From NCBI GenBank assembly GCA_918807975.1, contig OU964928.1, positions 2,418,001 through 2,482,000 of the forward strand: a stretch of 64,000 nt of DNA, in the 5' to 3' direction. This stretch comes from Aplidium turbinatum (taxonomy: Eukaryota; Chordata; Ascidiacea; Aplousobranchia; Polyclinidae). The notes beneath the pieces are model-generated. The model worked only from the letters and a program-made list of their open reading frames with translations, had not been told where the DNA came from and did no database searches. Position 1 is the first letter of the stretch. The number at the start of each line of letters is the position of its first letter. The translations under genes were made by a program, and so were the position numbers. Shown here piece by piece: positions 12,601-20,300 of this stretch.

Positions 12601-14174
12601 TCTTCTGGTGACTATTTAATAGCCTATTTACTAGGTTACCTCCTGATGTTAAAGATGATAACTAGCTTTTTGTATTTCCGACGTTTCGTCAGTCAGCACG
12701 ACTGACTTTATCAAGGTGGCTAATACAGGTTAACACAACCTGTTCAGCAACAATGGCACAACACAAAAACATACTGATAAAATAAATAAAGTAAAGCAGC
12801 AAGAATCAGAGTTAAAACACGCAACGAGATGACTGCAGGTTGAACTAAATACAGTGAATGCCTAAAACCAGTAGGCTACTTTCCAACAGCGTAAATTTAT
12901 CTATCTTTACTTTAAGATATCACATTAGCAGTTTAACAATCGCATAATAACTTCCTACGTGTTCATGAGTGAGATCTTCTTCAGTAAATTGTTTGACCAA
13001 AGAGACAATGGACAGATTATTTTATTGGTAGTGGACATTGCAGAGACCACCACATGTTCAGTAATAATAGGCTACGTATTTGAAATGAAGATTTTCTTGT
13101 TCGAAACTAAAACCTTTAGAAGTCAATGCAGTAGCCTACGGCAAAGAATGTAATTTATGTTTTAATTTAAAAAGCAATTAGGCAACCAATGTTTACTAAT
13201 TACCATTGTGGCAGCTTTATAGGATTTGCTTTCTATGTTAGGTTGGGGCTTGACAGGCAAGACACAACGGGGCGCTCACAAGCTGCAGGAAGGAGTTGTT
13301 CATGTCATCAATAGAGCCGATTGTCAGCGCTATTACCCCAACCACGTCATATCGAATAGAATGTTGTGTGCTGGAAGAGCGGGGAAGATTGATGCTTGTA
13401 GCGTAAGTTGCCTACATACCTAATTCGAAACGTAATGCCTGACCAAGCACAGCGGACTCATGTGCTTTCTTTGTCTCTTTATAGGATGACAGTTTATTAA
13501 GCGCCCGCCTCAAGATCACGCCACGTTGGTTCGGTTCTCGGGGTGGGCACTTGAGCAAACCATTTTAGGACTGCTCTGCATTTAGCGGCATCTAGTGGAT
13601 TTCCCGGCAACTACAAGCATATGAAACTACTTATAATAACCTATCAGAGGCTTTGTCAGTCCGAGGATAAAGATTTAAAACCAACTAAGTTAACTAACCA
13701 TAAACTCTTTGGATTCAGTTGAAGTTGCCTAATACGGGCACAAACCTCGGATGTGTAAAGTGGATTCGGAGACACTGCTCAGACAAAAATGCAGTTGAAA
13801 AATGTCAGCTCCAAATTGATATGTTTTGTGCTGTGACGATACCGTTGTAACTTTGTAGACGATTTCTTTTAGGCCTGCAGGAGTTTTATAACTTTTGCAG
13901 TAAAACAGATTTACACAACTCAAATCGAGACTGCAGCCTATCTAGCGACAGTCTAATGTTGTCTCGCTTCGCCACGTGATTATGGTTTAACTTTCAGGGT
14001 GATAGCGGAGGACCATTGATGTGTTGGCAACCACAGACCCTCCAGTGGCAATTGGCCGGAGTTACCAGTTGGGGGTCTTCGTGTACGCCTCATAGCGCTC
14101 CTGGAGTTTATACTGACATTAACTACTTTGCTGATTGGGTGCAGACTACAATGGAGCAGAGAGATTTTGGATGA
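3528..14174 (+). CDS. CORIN: Corin-like mosaic serine protease, 3' part of gene (13 exons)
   Basis: A membrane-type or secreted trypsin-family protease. Exons, each with AG/GT borders and matching phase, are 3528-3656, 5206-5310, 5761-5905, 6237-6350, 7173-7336, 8287-8431, 8873-8967, 9545-9655, 9813-10119, 10494-10733, 11459-11557, 12321-12451, 13242-13402 and the terminal 13998-14174; the 6237 and 7173 exons complete the Frizzled domain begun at 5761. Domain order is LDLa-LDLa-Frizzled-LDLa x3-SRCR-trypsin, which matches the C-terminal half of vertebrate corin, the natriuretic peptide convertase. His, Asp and Ser catalytic boxes, an activation site and an S1 aspartate are all present. The N-terminus, including any transmembrane segment, lies left of the window. 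Corin substrates in vertebrates are pro-ANP and pro-BNP; the substrate here is unknown. The introns carry many transposon pieces. Confidence 0.85.
4560..4750 (-). repeat. SINE 3' part (tRNA-derived family)
   Basis: Minus-strand copy of the SINE found complete at 45858-46176. It retains the tail (GATTGATTGAATC), the CCTCGGACTGG block, the TTTCGCATACTTG block and the CACCGAGATTGACAGAG block. The tRNA-like head is missing. It sits in a corin-like intron. Confidence 0.75.
4795..4862 (+). repeat. LINE 3' end with (TTGA)n tail
   Basis: Short segment reading TATTTATTGAATGGAAAAAT then AAACTTGATTGATTGATT. It resembles the 3' end of the LINE at 50412-52540 (TATTTATTG... AAATAAAATCAATCAATC). It appears to be a severely 5'-truncated copy. 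Confidence 0.45.
5206..5310 (+). CDS. Corin-like exon: LDLa module
   Basis: A phase 1-1 exon of 105 bases. It encodes [18 protein letters not shown] and [16 protein letters not shown], a complete six-cysteine LDLa module. The acceptor is CTGCTAG and the donor GTGAGT. The acidic motif is IGEDE rather than DGSDE, so calcium binding may be weaker. Confidence 0.85.
5311..5760. other. Corin-like intron, nothing recognised
   Basis: AT-rich intron with no coding signal. Around 5400-5460 a CTAGTAGCCTATTGGTTGATTTGAGATCGATTCCAGGTC stretch recalls a tRNA-like SINE head, but it is too short and decayed to assign. Confidence 0.4.
5761..5905 (+). CDS. Corin-like exon: Frizzled domain, first part
   Basis: Phase 1 in, phase 2 out. 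It encodes [20 protein letters not shown] followed by [20 protein letters not shown]. This is the opening of a Frizzled cysteine-rich domain: C-x-x-I, C-x-x-L-x-Y-N-x-T and PN-x-L-GH, including an N-glycosylation site NVT. It lies after two LDLa modules, like the second Frizzled domain of corin. A reverse-strand reading frame over it is only its shadow. Confidence 0.8.
6237..6350 (+). CDS. Corin-like exon: Frizzled domain, middle part
   Basis: Follows a TTTTTTTTCAAG acceptor and stays open in the frame required by the previous exon (phase 2). It encodes [20 protein letters not shown], then [24 protein letters not shown] matches the F-x-PLVE-x-x-CS segment of Frizzled domains. The expected FFLCS-x-YAP-x-C segment is shortened and has only one later cysteine, so one disulfide looks absent. 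The end at about 6350 (CGCAG|GTATAG) is inferred from phase; the exact donor is less certain. Confidence 0.6.
6351..7172. other. Corin-like intron with SINE fragment
   Basis: No exon is seen. A decayed plus-strand SINE remnant (CTTCGCTCTGTCAAGCTCGG ... CATCTACAAGTAGG) lies near 6930-7000. Between about 6700 and 6760 a 40-bp segment (CAAAACTGTCTTTGGGTACC type) is repeated twice in tandem. Confidence 0.4.
7173..7336 (+). CDS. Corin-like exon: Frizzled domain, last part
   Basis: Encodes [20 protein letters not shown] then [20 protein letters not shown], followed by [17 protein letters not shown]-x-x-C, the WP-x-x-L-NC-x-x-FP motif and a final cysteine close a Frizzled domain. I chose the acceptor ACGCAG at 7171-7172 because it keeps phase 2 with the preceding exon. 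An alternative acceptor at 7149-7150 has the better pyrimidine tract but would require phase 1. The donor is AAAG|GTAAAA. Confidence 0.8.
7596..7868. mobile_element. Long foldback made of a 15-bp unit
   Basis: A near-perfect inverted repeat of about 270 bp. Each arm is itself a string of units of the form TTCGTAAAACAATTG (left) and CAATTGTTTTACGAA (right), centred near 7725 (GTGCATGCAATTGAG). RNA or single-stranded DNA from it would fold into a long hairpin. No terminal motif or clear TSD was found. It lies in a corin-like intron. Confidence 0.7.
8110..8154. mobile_element. Palindromic mini-element, partial copy
   Basis: TACATTGATTCAACTTCTGC followed by AGACGTTGAATCAATGTAAA. This is the core hairpin of the same palindromic family that is complete at 15082-15167 and 15623-15701. 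The outer AGCAAAATCCGTCA arms are missing here. Confidence 0.6.
8287..8431 (+). CDS. Corin-like exon: LDLa module
   Basis: Phase 1 in, phase 2 out. It encodes [39 protein letters not shown] and NCDCDNMNR. It has the six LDLa cysteines, the DGSDE calcium site and a Ser-Asp-Glu-Phe-x-Cys opening. The extra DTDDTQ insert between cysteines 2 and 3 is longer than usual. The acceptor is TTTCAG and the donor CAG|GTTTGT. Confidence 0.85.
8873..8967 (+). CDS. Corin-like exon: LDLa module
   Basis: Phase 2 in, phase 1 out, joining directly to the preceding LDLa without a linker. It encodes [20 protein letters not shown] and [11 protein letters not shown]. The first cysteine falls in FQC, giving the compact form of the module. 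Acceptor TCTTGCAG, donor A|GTAAGA. Confidence 0.88.
8968..9544. other. Corin-like intron, nothing recognised
   Basis: Two overlapping short reading frames on opposite strands have no recognisable motif. I see no transposon terminus or repeat here. Confidence 0.4.
9545..9655 (+). CDS. Corin-like exon: LDLa module
   Basis: A phase 1-1 exon of 111 bases. It encodes [20 protein letters not shown], then [16 protein letters not shown]. All six cysteines and DGSDE are present. The donor is the consensus GTAAGT. This is the last LDLa before the SRCR domain, equivalent to corin LDLa 8. Confidence 0.88.
9813..10119 (+). CDS. Corin-like exon: degenerate SRCR domain
   Basis: Phase 1 in, phase 2 out; 307 bases after a TTACATTTCAG acceptor. 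The key part is [20 protein letters not shown], followed by [19 protein letters not shown]-x-x-x-C-x-x-x-W and AC-x-QMGF are the hallmarks of a scavenger receptor cysteine-rich domain. It has few cysteines and an Arg/His-rich tail ([20 protein letters not shown]). A short, divergent SRCR before the protease is also seen in corin and enteropeptidase. Confidence 0.8.
10120..10493. other. Corin-like intron, nothing recognised
   Basis: AT-rich sequence without coding signal or visible repeat. A polypyrimidine-poor acceptor (TGTTTATGTTTAG) ends it. Confidence 0.4.
10494..10733 (+). CDS. Corin-like exon: propeptide, activation site, catalytic His
   Basis: Phase 2-2. It encodes a segment ending [20 protein letters not shown], then [20 protein letters not shown] and [20 protein letters not shown]. 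The Arg-Ile-Met-Gly-Gly activation cleavage site, the propeptide cysteine that tethers the two chains after cleavage, and the catalytic His in SAAHC are all visible. Gly-Gly-Arg-Thr-Ser-Arg after the cleavage site closely resembles corin (ILGGRTSR). The donor GA|GTAAGT is strong. Confidence 0.9.
10734..11458. other. Corin-like intron, nothing assigned
   Basis: Contains a run of C near 10900 and no identifiable exon. No convincing element termini were found. Confidence 0.35.
11459..11557 (+). CDS. Corin-like exon: protease domain, second piece
   Basis: A phase 2-2 exon of 99 bases encoding [20 protein letters not shown] and [12 protein letters not shown]. This corresponds to the trypsin-fold segment between the His and Asp boxes (W-x-V-x-x-G... 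I-I-x-HP). Acceptor TAACATAACAG, donor AG|GTAGGC. Confidence 0.85.
11995..12245 (+). mobile_element. BEL/Pao integrase fragment (fossil)
   Basis: A short plus-strand stretch with the C-terminal integrase-core signature of BEL/Pao LTR retrotransposons: [17 protein letters not shown], and further on [19 protein letters not shown]. It lies in a corin-like intron. No LTRs or other parts were found next to it, so it is a small, broken and old remnant of the family. Whether it relates to the gag-like fossil at 650-1929 cannot be told. Confidence 0.65.
12321..12451 (+). CDS. Corin-like exon: catalytic Asp
   Basis: Phase 2 in, phase 1 out. It encodes [20 protein letters not shown], then [20 protein letters not shown] and [12 protein letters not shown] carries the catalytic aspartate (usual D-I-A-L-x-x-L). 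The PLCLP cysteine is the usual partner of the propeptide cysteine. Donor G|GTACGT. Confidence 0.9.
12452..13241. other. Corin-like intron with Penelope/LINE-like motif
   Basis: At about 12680-12720 the sequence reads CCGACGTTTCGTCAGTCAGC then ACGACTGACTTTATCAAGG, a small inverted motif typical of Penelope-like or GIY-YIG element ends. No coding is associated. The rest, including a 64-codon frame at 12959, shows no known motif. Confidence 0.4.
13242..13402 (+). CDS. Corin-like exon: protease domain, S1 pocket
   Basis: Phase 1 in, phase 0 out. It encodes [20 protein letters not shown], then [20 protein letters not shown] and [19 protein letters not shown]-x-x-x-x-x-DACS places an aspartate at the bottom of the S1 pocket, so cleavage after Arg or Lys is predicted. 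The acceptor is CTATGTTAG and the donor GTAAGT. Confidence 0.9.
13495..13680 (+). repeat. SINE copy (tRNA-derived family)
   Basis: Plus-strand copy with CTCAAGATCACGCCACGTTG, GGTTCGGTTCTCGGGG (B-box-like), GCGGCATCTAGTGGA, and CAGTCCGAGGATAAAGATT near the 3' end. The middle segment is shortened. It lies in the last corin-like intron. Confidence 0.7.
13998..14174 (+). CDS. Corin-like terminal exon: catalytic Ser and stop
   Basis: Phase 0 start after CTTTCAG. It encodes [20 protein letters not shown], then [20 protein letters not shown] and [18 protein letters not shown], followed by TGA at 14172-14174. GDSGGPL carries the nucleophile Ser, SWG-x-x-C the substrate-binding loop, and PGVYT-x-x-x-x-x-x-DW the C-terminal helix. 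The product ends eight residues after VQTTM, the normal length for trypsin-like domains. Confidence 0.93.
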   Translation, partial: GDSGGPLMCWQPQTLQWQLAGVTSWGSSCTPHSAPGVYTDINYFADWVQTTMEQRDFG

Positions 14175-14447
14175 AGTTGGATATTGGAAGCCAGCATGCG
14201 GAATGTAGCGGCTTCATTTCAAACCGCCAGATGCTTTCTTGCCATTCAGAGGGCAAATGAAGCAAAACTCTAAACGTTTAAAAAAAAAAAACTTTCGCTT
14301 GCATGGAATCATTTTGCGGAGTTTGTCTGTTGGCCATTGCCAAAGTGAACAAAAGCTGTCCACGCCATAAGTGTTTATTCATTCGGCACTTTAAAAACAA
14401 CGCAAACAGTAATTTCAATATTAAACTTACATTATTTATCGCAACGT

Positions 14448-14678
14448 CCAGGGGAGGTAACAACTAGAACATCACACAACTAAGGCGAAAGAGAAAATTG
14501 AAAAAATAAAACTAATCGGGAAATACTTAAAACATCGCACTCTCGAGTTTTTTGGCGCTAAAAGTAACTACTTTCAATTGTCTCATTTTCGCAAACCGTC
14601 ATTTTTCCCGATTAGTTTTCTTTTTTCAATTTTCTCTTTCGCCTTAGTTGTGTGATGTTCTGGTCGTTACCTCCAGGG
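14448..14678. mobile_element. Foldback MITE at the 3' end of the corin-like gene
   Basis: About 75-bp inverted arms, nearly identical (GGCGAAAGAGAAAATTGAAA on the left; the reverse complement near 14620-14645 on the right), around an 80-bp centre. The left outer end reads CCAGGGGAGGTAAC and the right GTTACCTCCAGG. The left arm carries AATAAA at 14505-14510, the first canonical poly(A) signal after the corin-like stop, so the element may lie in the 3' UTR and supply its end. Confidence 0.75.
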
Positions 14679-15081
14679 TAAAGAATCGCTAGGGTTGTTC
14701 AATGCTCGTGCCAATTGTTATTTCAAGTTCTCACTGTTGCTGGCAATGAAGCAGCCTGGACAGGTTTTAATCCTCATTACAGTAATTCCAATACACTTTG
14801 TTTAATTCGACTCCGTCAGAATAGAAAAAAGAAGCTTAGTGAATTGCACTTTAAGCAAAGAGGCTGACTTGATTTGGAGTTGTTCGATTTGCAAAGGCTG
14901 TTAGCATCCAGTATTTTGAAGTAGCGATATAATCCTTCAATATTCTAACTATCCGCGTCTACAAATACTTATGATTGTATTTTATTTCTCTCAAATGTGT
15001 TGGCAAATCTCGCAAAGTTGTGAACACTGTCACTGATCGGTCTAAACATGCGGCTCTGTAGGCTACATTCCAAAGAAATTT
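14679..15081. other. Intergenic, nothing recognised
   Basis: AT-rich sequence between the corin-like gene and a series of small inverted-repeat elements. No exon or terminal repeat was found. Confidence 0.35.
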
Positions 15082-15167
15082 CCCAGACAGCAAAATCCGC
15101 CATTTTTACATTGATTCAAAGTATGCAAACGTCGAATCAATGTAAAAGACGGATTTTGCTATCTGGG
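15082..15167. mobile_element. Palindromic mini-element (complete)
   Basis: 86-bp near-palindrome from CCCAGACAGCAAAATCCGCC to ACGGATTTTGCTATCTGGG. The centre is GATTCAA...GTCGAATC. It is the same family as 8110-8154, 15623-15701, 38311-38880 (split) and 62760-62880. Confidence 0.8.
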
Positions 15168-15622
15168 TTGGAATGTAGACAAAAAGTGGGATTTGTACAA
15201 AAACGTGACGAACTGGACACACCACATTTTGAACAATCACGCGTCATCACTGCAAGTAGGAATGCATAGCAGCAGGTGAACGTTATGTTACCAAGCATTA
15301 CAAACAGCAGTCTAAACTAAACGATGAAATATCTTCTTTGTAATCTTCACTGTGCTAACTTTTCCAAGTTGTGTTACTATAGCGAGTTCGCTTTACAATA
15401 AAATGCGCAAGTAAATATTTTGGAGCAAAATTTGTCATCGCAGAAAATTGTGTGGCAGCGTTGCCTTAATTGCATCTCGCGTTGAATGGACGAAAAATCT
15501 TGAAGAAACGAATCCAGTATCTCGGACTTTCCAGTGGTGCCTGCTACGCACCGAAGATATACCGTTGAATATGGTGGTGGAATGGGACCAAGATTCGTAC
15601 CATCATACAATAACTACAATCG

Positions 15623-15701
15623 CCCCAGATAGCAAAATCCGTCATTTTTACTTTGATTCAACGTGAATCAACGTAAAAATGACGGATTTTGCAGTCTGGG
15701 G
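15623..15701. mobile_element. Palindromic mini-element (complete)
   Basis: 79-bp near-perfect palindrome from CCCCAGATAGCAAAATCCGT to ACGGATTTTGCAGTCTGGGG, with the centre TGATTCAACGTGAATCAACG. It has almost no unpaired loop. Confidence 0.82.
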
Positions 15702-15735
15702 ATTATCTTAGACTAATCTTAACATAAAGTACACC

Positions 15736-16166
15736 CAGTAGCGTAGCCAGGAATTTTGAAAGGGGCGGGGGGCCCCCCAGAAAATTTTGAAAAATTACTT
15801 TGAATTTGGTGCATTCTGAGAGCATTTTCAACAAAAATGTGGGTACGAATATTTCTGTGAAATGGTGCTGTCTGGTCATCATCATCATAATCTATCGTCG
15901 GTTTGTTCCCCACTAGTGGTAGCATAGCAAAAGGATAAGATCATGTTTTCTTTGGCATTTTTCGGAAATAAAGCTAAGTCTCTGTGTTTTCTTGTTGCTA
16001 ATTCCTGGCTGAGATGTTTGAATGTTTGGTATTGGCAAAACTCGCTCTTTTAATGCAATTTTGTTTAAAACTAAGCAATTTTTTTTTAGACTGAAAGCAT
16101 CATTCTCAATATCGTGACGTCACACGCGTGCCAAAGGGGGGGTTGTAAACCTTGGCTACGCCACTG
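15736..16166. mobile_element. hAT MITE with perfect 8-bp TSD
   Basis: 431-bp element with ends CAGTAGCGTAGCCAGGA and TTGGCTACGCCACTG. The 8-bp TSD AGTACACC is exact at 15728-15735 and 16167-16174. The body is non-coding, with G-rich subterminal runs at both ends. It is related in its termini to the MITE at 48917-49093. Confidence 0.85.
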
Positions 16167-16174
16167 AGTACACC

Positions 16175-17356
16175 CATGTTCCGGGGGCATGTAAAGTTGC
16201 GTGCCAAAATACTGGAAGCACCAGTCCCAATAAACATGTCTTCATTGCTTCCAACTGTCTGTTGTGTATGTGCGATTGGAAGGAGGCTGCATGTTTTAGC
16301 ATTGGGCACAAAATAAAACAAGCTTAATTATAGTACCAGGCCTGCAGTTCGTTAGATTCCCATGCAAAGCATAACAAGGTAAATCTCAATATCTTTCAGT
16401 AACATGATTTATTAGCAAGAATATTGAAAAACAAAATTTTGCAATAAAATTAACATGAAAACGATGAATATTTACCAAAACTGAATGTTTAACGCCATGA
16501 AGACATGTCATGTTTATTTGTGGCGAAAAAATAACTGTAGGCTATCTGTCAGGTTTTGCGGTATACCGAACTTAAAACCTTTTTTTCAATTAGTCCTGTT
16601 TTTTGCCAATGAATACAATAGGTATGGGCTACCTTTAAAATCTAACATCAAAAATCCATTGGAAATACATCTGAGAAAAATTTATCTCCATTCAAAAATC
16701 GAAGATGTTTAGCCATTAACTTAAATGAACTTTCATCCCAAAAACTTTGCATTCGTTAAGATTTATTGAATCAACCCCTGGAGGCAAAGAACTGCAGGAA
16801 ATAAATATTTTAATAAAATTAATTTAAAAACAAAATCACGCAAGTAAGTTGGCAAAACAACAAAAGCTTAACCTTCTACAGTGGAAGCTAACCAAGCAAT
16901 GATAGTCACAAGTGAAAATCAACAGAAATCTATCAATGGGTTTCTCACCTCAACCTCTTTCAATTCATAGTAGATATAATTTGTCACAGCAAAGATAGTT
17001 TGAATCAATATAGCGATGAAAATTAGTGAAGAGTTTGCAATATTACTAAAGTACAAGTGGCACACAGCCGCCAAATGTTAACCAAAAATTTTAATCAAAT
17101 TTGCTGTCTATTCCGTAAATATGATGGTACAATACACAAAGCAAAACCATTGAAAATTAACAGCTAGGATTGTCAACTGAGTCCCACTTTGTACGGTCAA
17201 TCAAAAGGTAAACTGATGATTTCTGGTGTGATGAAAATCAAGAATCATGGATTGAGTTGAAGATGATATACAAGGGAATTAAGCAGGTTTCTGTTCAATC
17301 AAGACCGACCATCTATGAAGAAGTTGATTCCTTGTACAAGAGTCCAGGTCATTGCT
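16175..17356 (-). other. Probable 3' UTR and flank of COMM gene
   Basis: No exon is recognised between the MITE and the COMM-domain stop codon. On the minus strand a possible AATAAA-type signal lies near 16758-16765, so part of this stretch may be the 3' UTR. The boundary cannot be set from sequence alone. Confidence 0.35.
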
Positions 17357-17380
17357 TCAGTTCTTAGCTTGTTGCAAAGC
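17357..17380 (-). CDS. COMM gene terminal exon
   Basis: Eight codons read on the minus strand after an AATCTTCAG acceptor: ALQQAKN then TGA. They align with the C-terminal AANKVVLQLK-like helix end of COMMD8. Such a small exon is easily missed. Its phase (0) and position support it. Confidence 0.6.
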   Translation of the reverse strand, partial: ALQQAKN

Positions 17381-20300
17381 CTGAAGATTGGTGAAATAAA
17401 CATTGGTAACTTAAATCAACAAAAAGAAAAGTGAAGACATTGCATTGCCTTAAGTCTTCATGGCAATGGTCATATTCTATCACATCATTTTAAGCACCAT
17501 GGTCTCAATGTAAAACTAAAAGGAGCAAATGCAGAATTTCTGTACGAGACAACCAGATAAAAACCGGCAGATAAATTTGCACGTTTCACAGATTGATGTG
17601 ATCTTTATTCTTGGGCTGGGAAAGCTTCTTTGAGAGCTTAATCCCGGCAGTTTCGCATACTTGTCGAGGTTTTGGAGCAGGCCCGGTCAGAGATTGACAG
17701 AGTGAAGTTTCCACGTTGTTGCCTGGGAATTATTCGATCCACTAGGTGTCGCTGAATGGAAAGCAGTTTTGAAATGTGTAGCTCAAGCTCACACCCCGAG
17801 AGTCGAACCAGCGCCACTTGATCTTGAGTCGAGCGCGTAAACACTAAGGCGAAGCTAATGGGACGGACTTTTCACATAATTTACACTAGGAGCGCTGCTC
17901 CACTTTTTTCACATTTTATATTTAAGAAATTATCTGATTTAGCAAGCTGAGTTACCATCATAAATAAAAATCTTTAGGAGACCGCCTGATGTATTTTATT
18001 ATCTAGTGCAGGGGTTCTTAACCAGGGGTACGTGTACCCCTTGGGGGTACAAAGCACCAAAGCAGGGAGTACGACATGCAGTGTGGAATTATACGCTATT
18101 TAGGCATATGTGTGAAGAATGCGTAACAAGTCACTTTTGTATATGTCTATATACTGGAGAGGTTTCTACTTCTCAGTGATGGATGCAAGACCCATTTATT
18201 TTCAGCCTACATTCTATGGATGATAATGACCAAATGAAAGACCATCTTATTGAAATGAAAGCTAGTAGTAAAAGCAAAATGGAGTTTGATCCAATGCAGT
18301 TGGATGCATTCTGGTGTGCACAACTCAACACATTTCCCCAGTTAGAAAAAAAGCTTTAGAAATCCTTGTGCTTTTTGCGACAACCTACCCACGTGAAACT
18401 GGGTTTAACTCTTGTAAACATGAAAACTAAGTCGGGCAATCGTTTGGATCCAAAAGATATGCGTGTGTCTATCTCAAAGAAAGTACCTTGTTTCAACATA
18501 TATATAATCATTGACAAAAAGCAGCAACAAAAAAGCCATTTGTAGATTGACTGATAAATCTTGTTGACTTACAAGACTGTTTTTAATGCATAGCCTACAT
18601 TCAACACGTAAGTTATAAATACACTGAGTTTAATTCCTATTATTACAAATTTATTTGCTTCCGTCGACCATTGTAGACAGGGAGTACGAAAAAATTTCAT
18701 GAAAGCTCAAAGGGTACGAGCGCTAAAAAGGTTAAGAAACACTGATTTTCTAGTGTGTAATTACTTAAGATTTTTATTTGACATCATATAGGTATATATT
18801 TGCTAGTAATTTCTGATCTCTGTATATGAATCATAAAACAAGATATGTGTTTAAGCGGAATGGCCCGTTTCGGTGAGTCCGATCCCTTAACGGGGGATTT
18901 TTTCAATTTTTTTTTTAATTATCGGGTACCGTAGCCTAATTATCATTGCCGTTTTAGGGTTTGGGGTTAGGAGTTAGGGTTTAGAGGTTAGGAACTCACC
19001 GAATCGGACTCACCGAATAGTAGCAGACCCGTGTTTAAGGATGTGTAACTAGACAATTTCGTCTGTAGTCAGTCAGTGATGAAAATGACACAACTCTCAA
19101 GACATTTTTTTAGTTTTCTGGCAGCATGAACTCGAAAAACATATGTTACAGATAAAATTTAGTGACATTGGTCAAATATTTATACAGATGTACATTCAAT
19201 ATTGTTTTATTCTAGCTGTATCCAAACCAGAAATGTGTTGAAAAGAAACTAATGGTGTAAAACTGTAAAAGGGCATGCACGTTCTGATGAAGCATGTATA
19301 TATGCAACTTCTCTCTGACAAGATCTTCCTCCAGAACTACATGTCCAAAGTGATACTCTACAGCAGCTGTCAGCATAACACAGTTTTGGGCAAACTACTT
19401 TTGAAAATAGTACTTTAAAAAAATTACAATTGTTGCTCAGCAAAGCAGCAAGGTGGGCTTGACAAGAGAAGAGGCGTTGGACAGATTGATGTGGAAGCAG
19501 GGTAGTGAGCACTGTGAGGGCGATTTAGGCACTCGGAGGTGAATCTGGCCACCCTCCACATCACCGGATTAAAACTGGACTGCTACTTTTACTATTATAC
19601 CTCATAGCTTGATTATTTAAGGGACAAAAAGCATTTAAATATGTTCTGTACAAGTAGATACTGTATATATTATATAGGGATTATTTCTCACCTGATAAGC
19701 CTTTTCAAAAGCAGAAACTAGCATTGATAGTTCACCGTCATTCATTTCCACAGACTTTAACGTGCTTTTCTCAGGTCCAGTCAAAATATCAAAATCCACA
19801 TTAACCAAAGCTTGATTAAGCGTTGCAAGTTTATCACTTGATAAAGCAAGCTACAAAAACAGTGGTTTATAAATGAAAACACAGCAGACTTATGTTAAAT
19901 AGTTCAAAAACAAGGTTTCTTAATAAAAGCATTTATAAGTTAAATTAGGTCTTAATTTTTCAAACCACTACTGTTAAGTGTTATTTTATCTTATGGTGCA
20001 TTGTATCCAACCCTCGAAATGAGGAAAGAACATGGTGATGATGTGTCTGTTTGCACATCACATCAGTGAAATATCCTGCACATAAACACACCAAACTATG
20101 TCTTTTGGCATGCTCTGTTTTAGTATAAATGTACTATTGCACATATACCTTGCAACAATGCTCATACTCGCTCTAAGGATGTGCATTGTCATGGTGCGCA
20201 AAACGTCAGTGAAGCAATAAATCATCATGTTTATTGTTGTTTTTTATTTCTAATCTCATCAGATGAATGTTGCAACTAGTGCTAGAAACGATGAATTATT

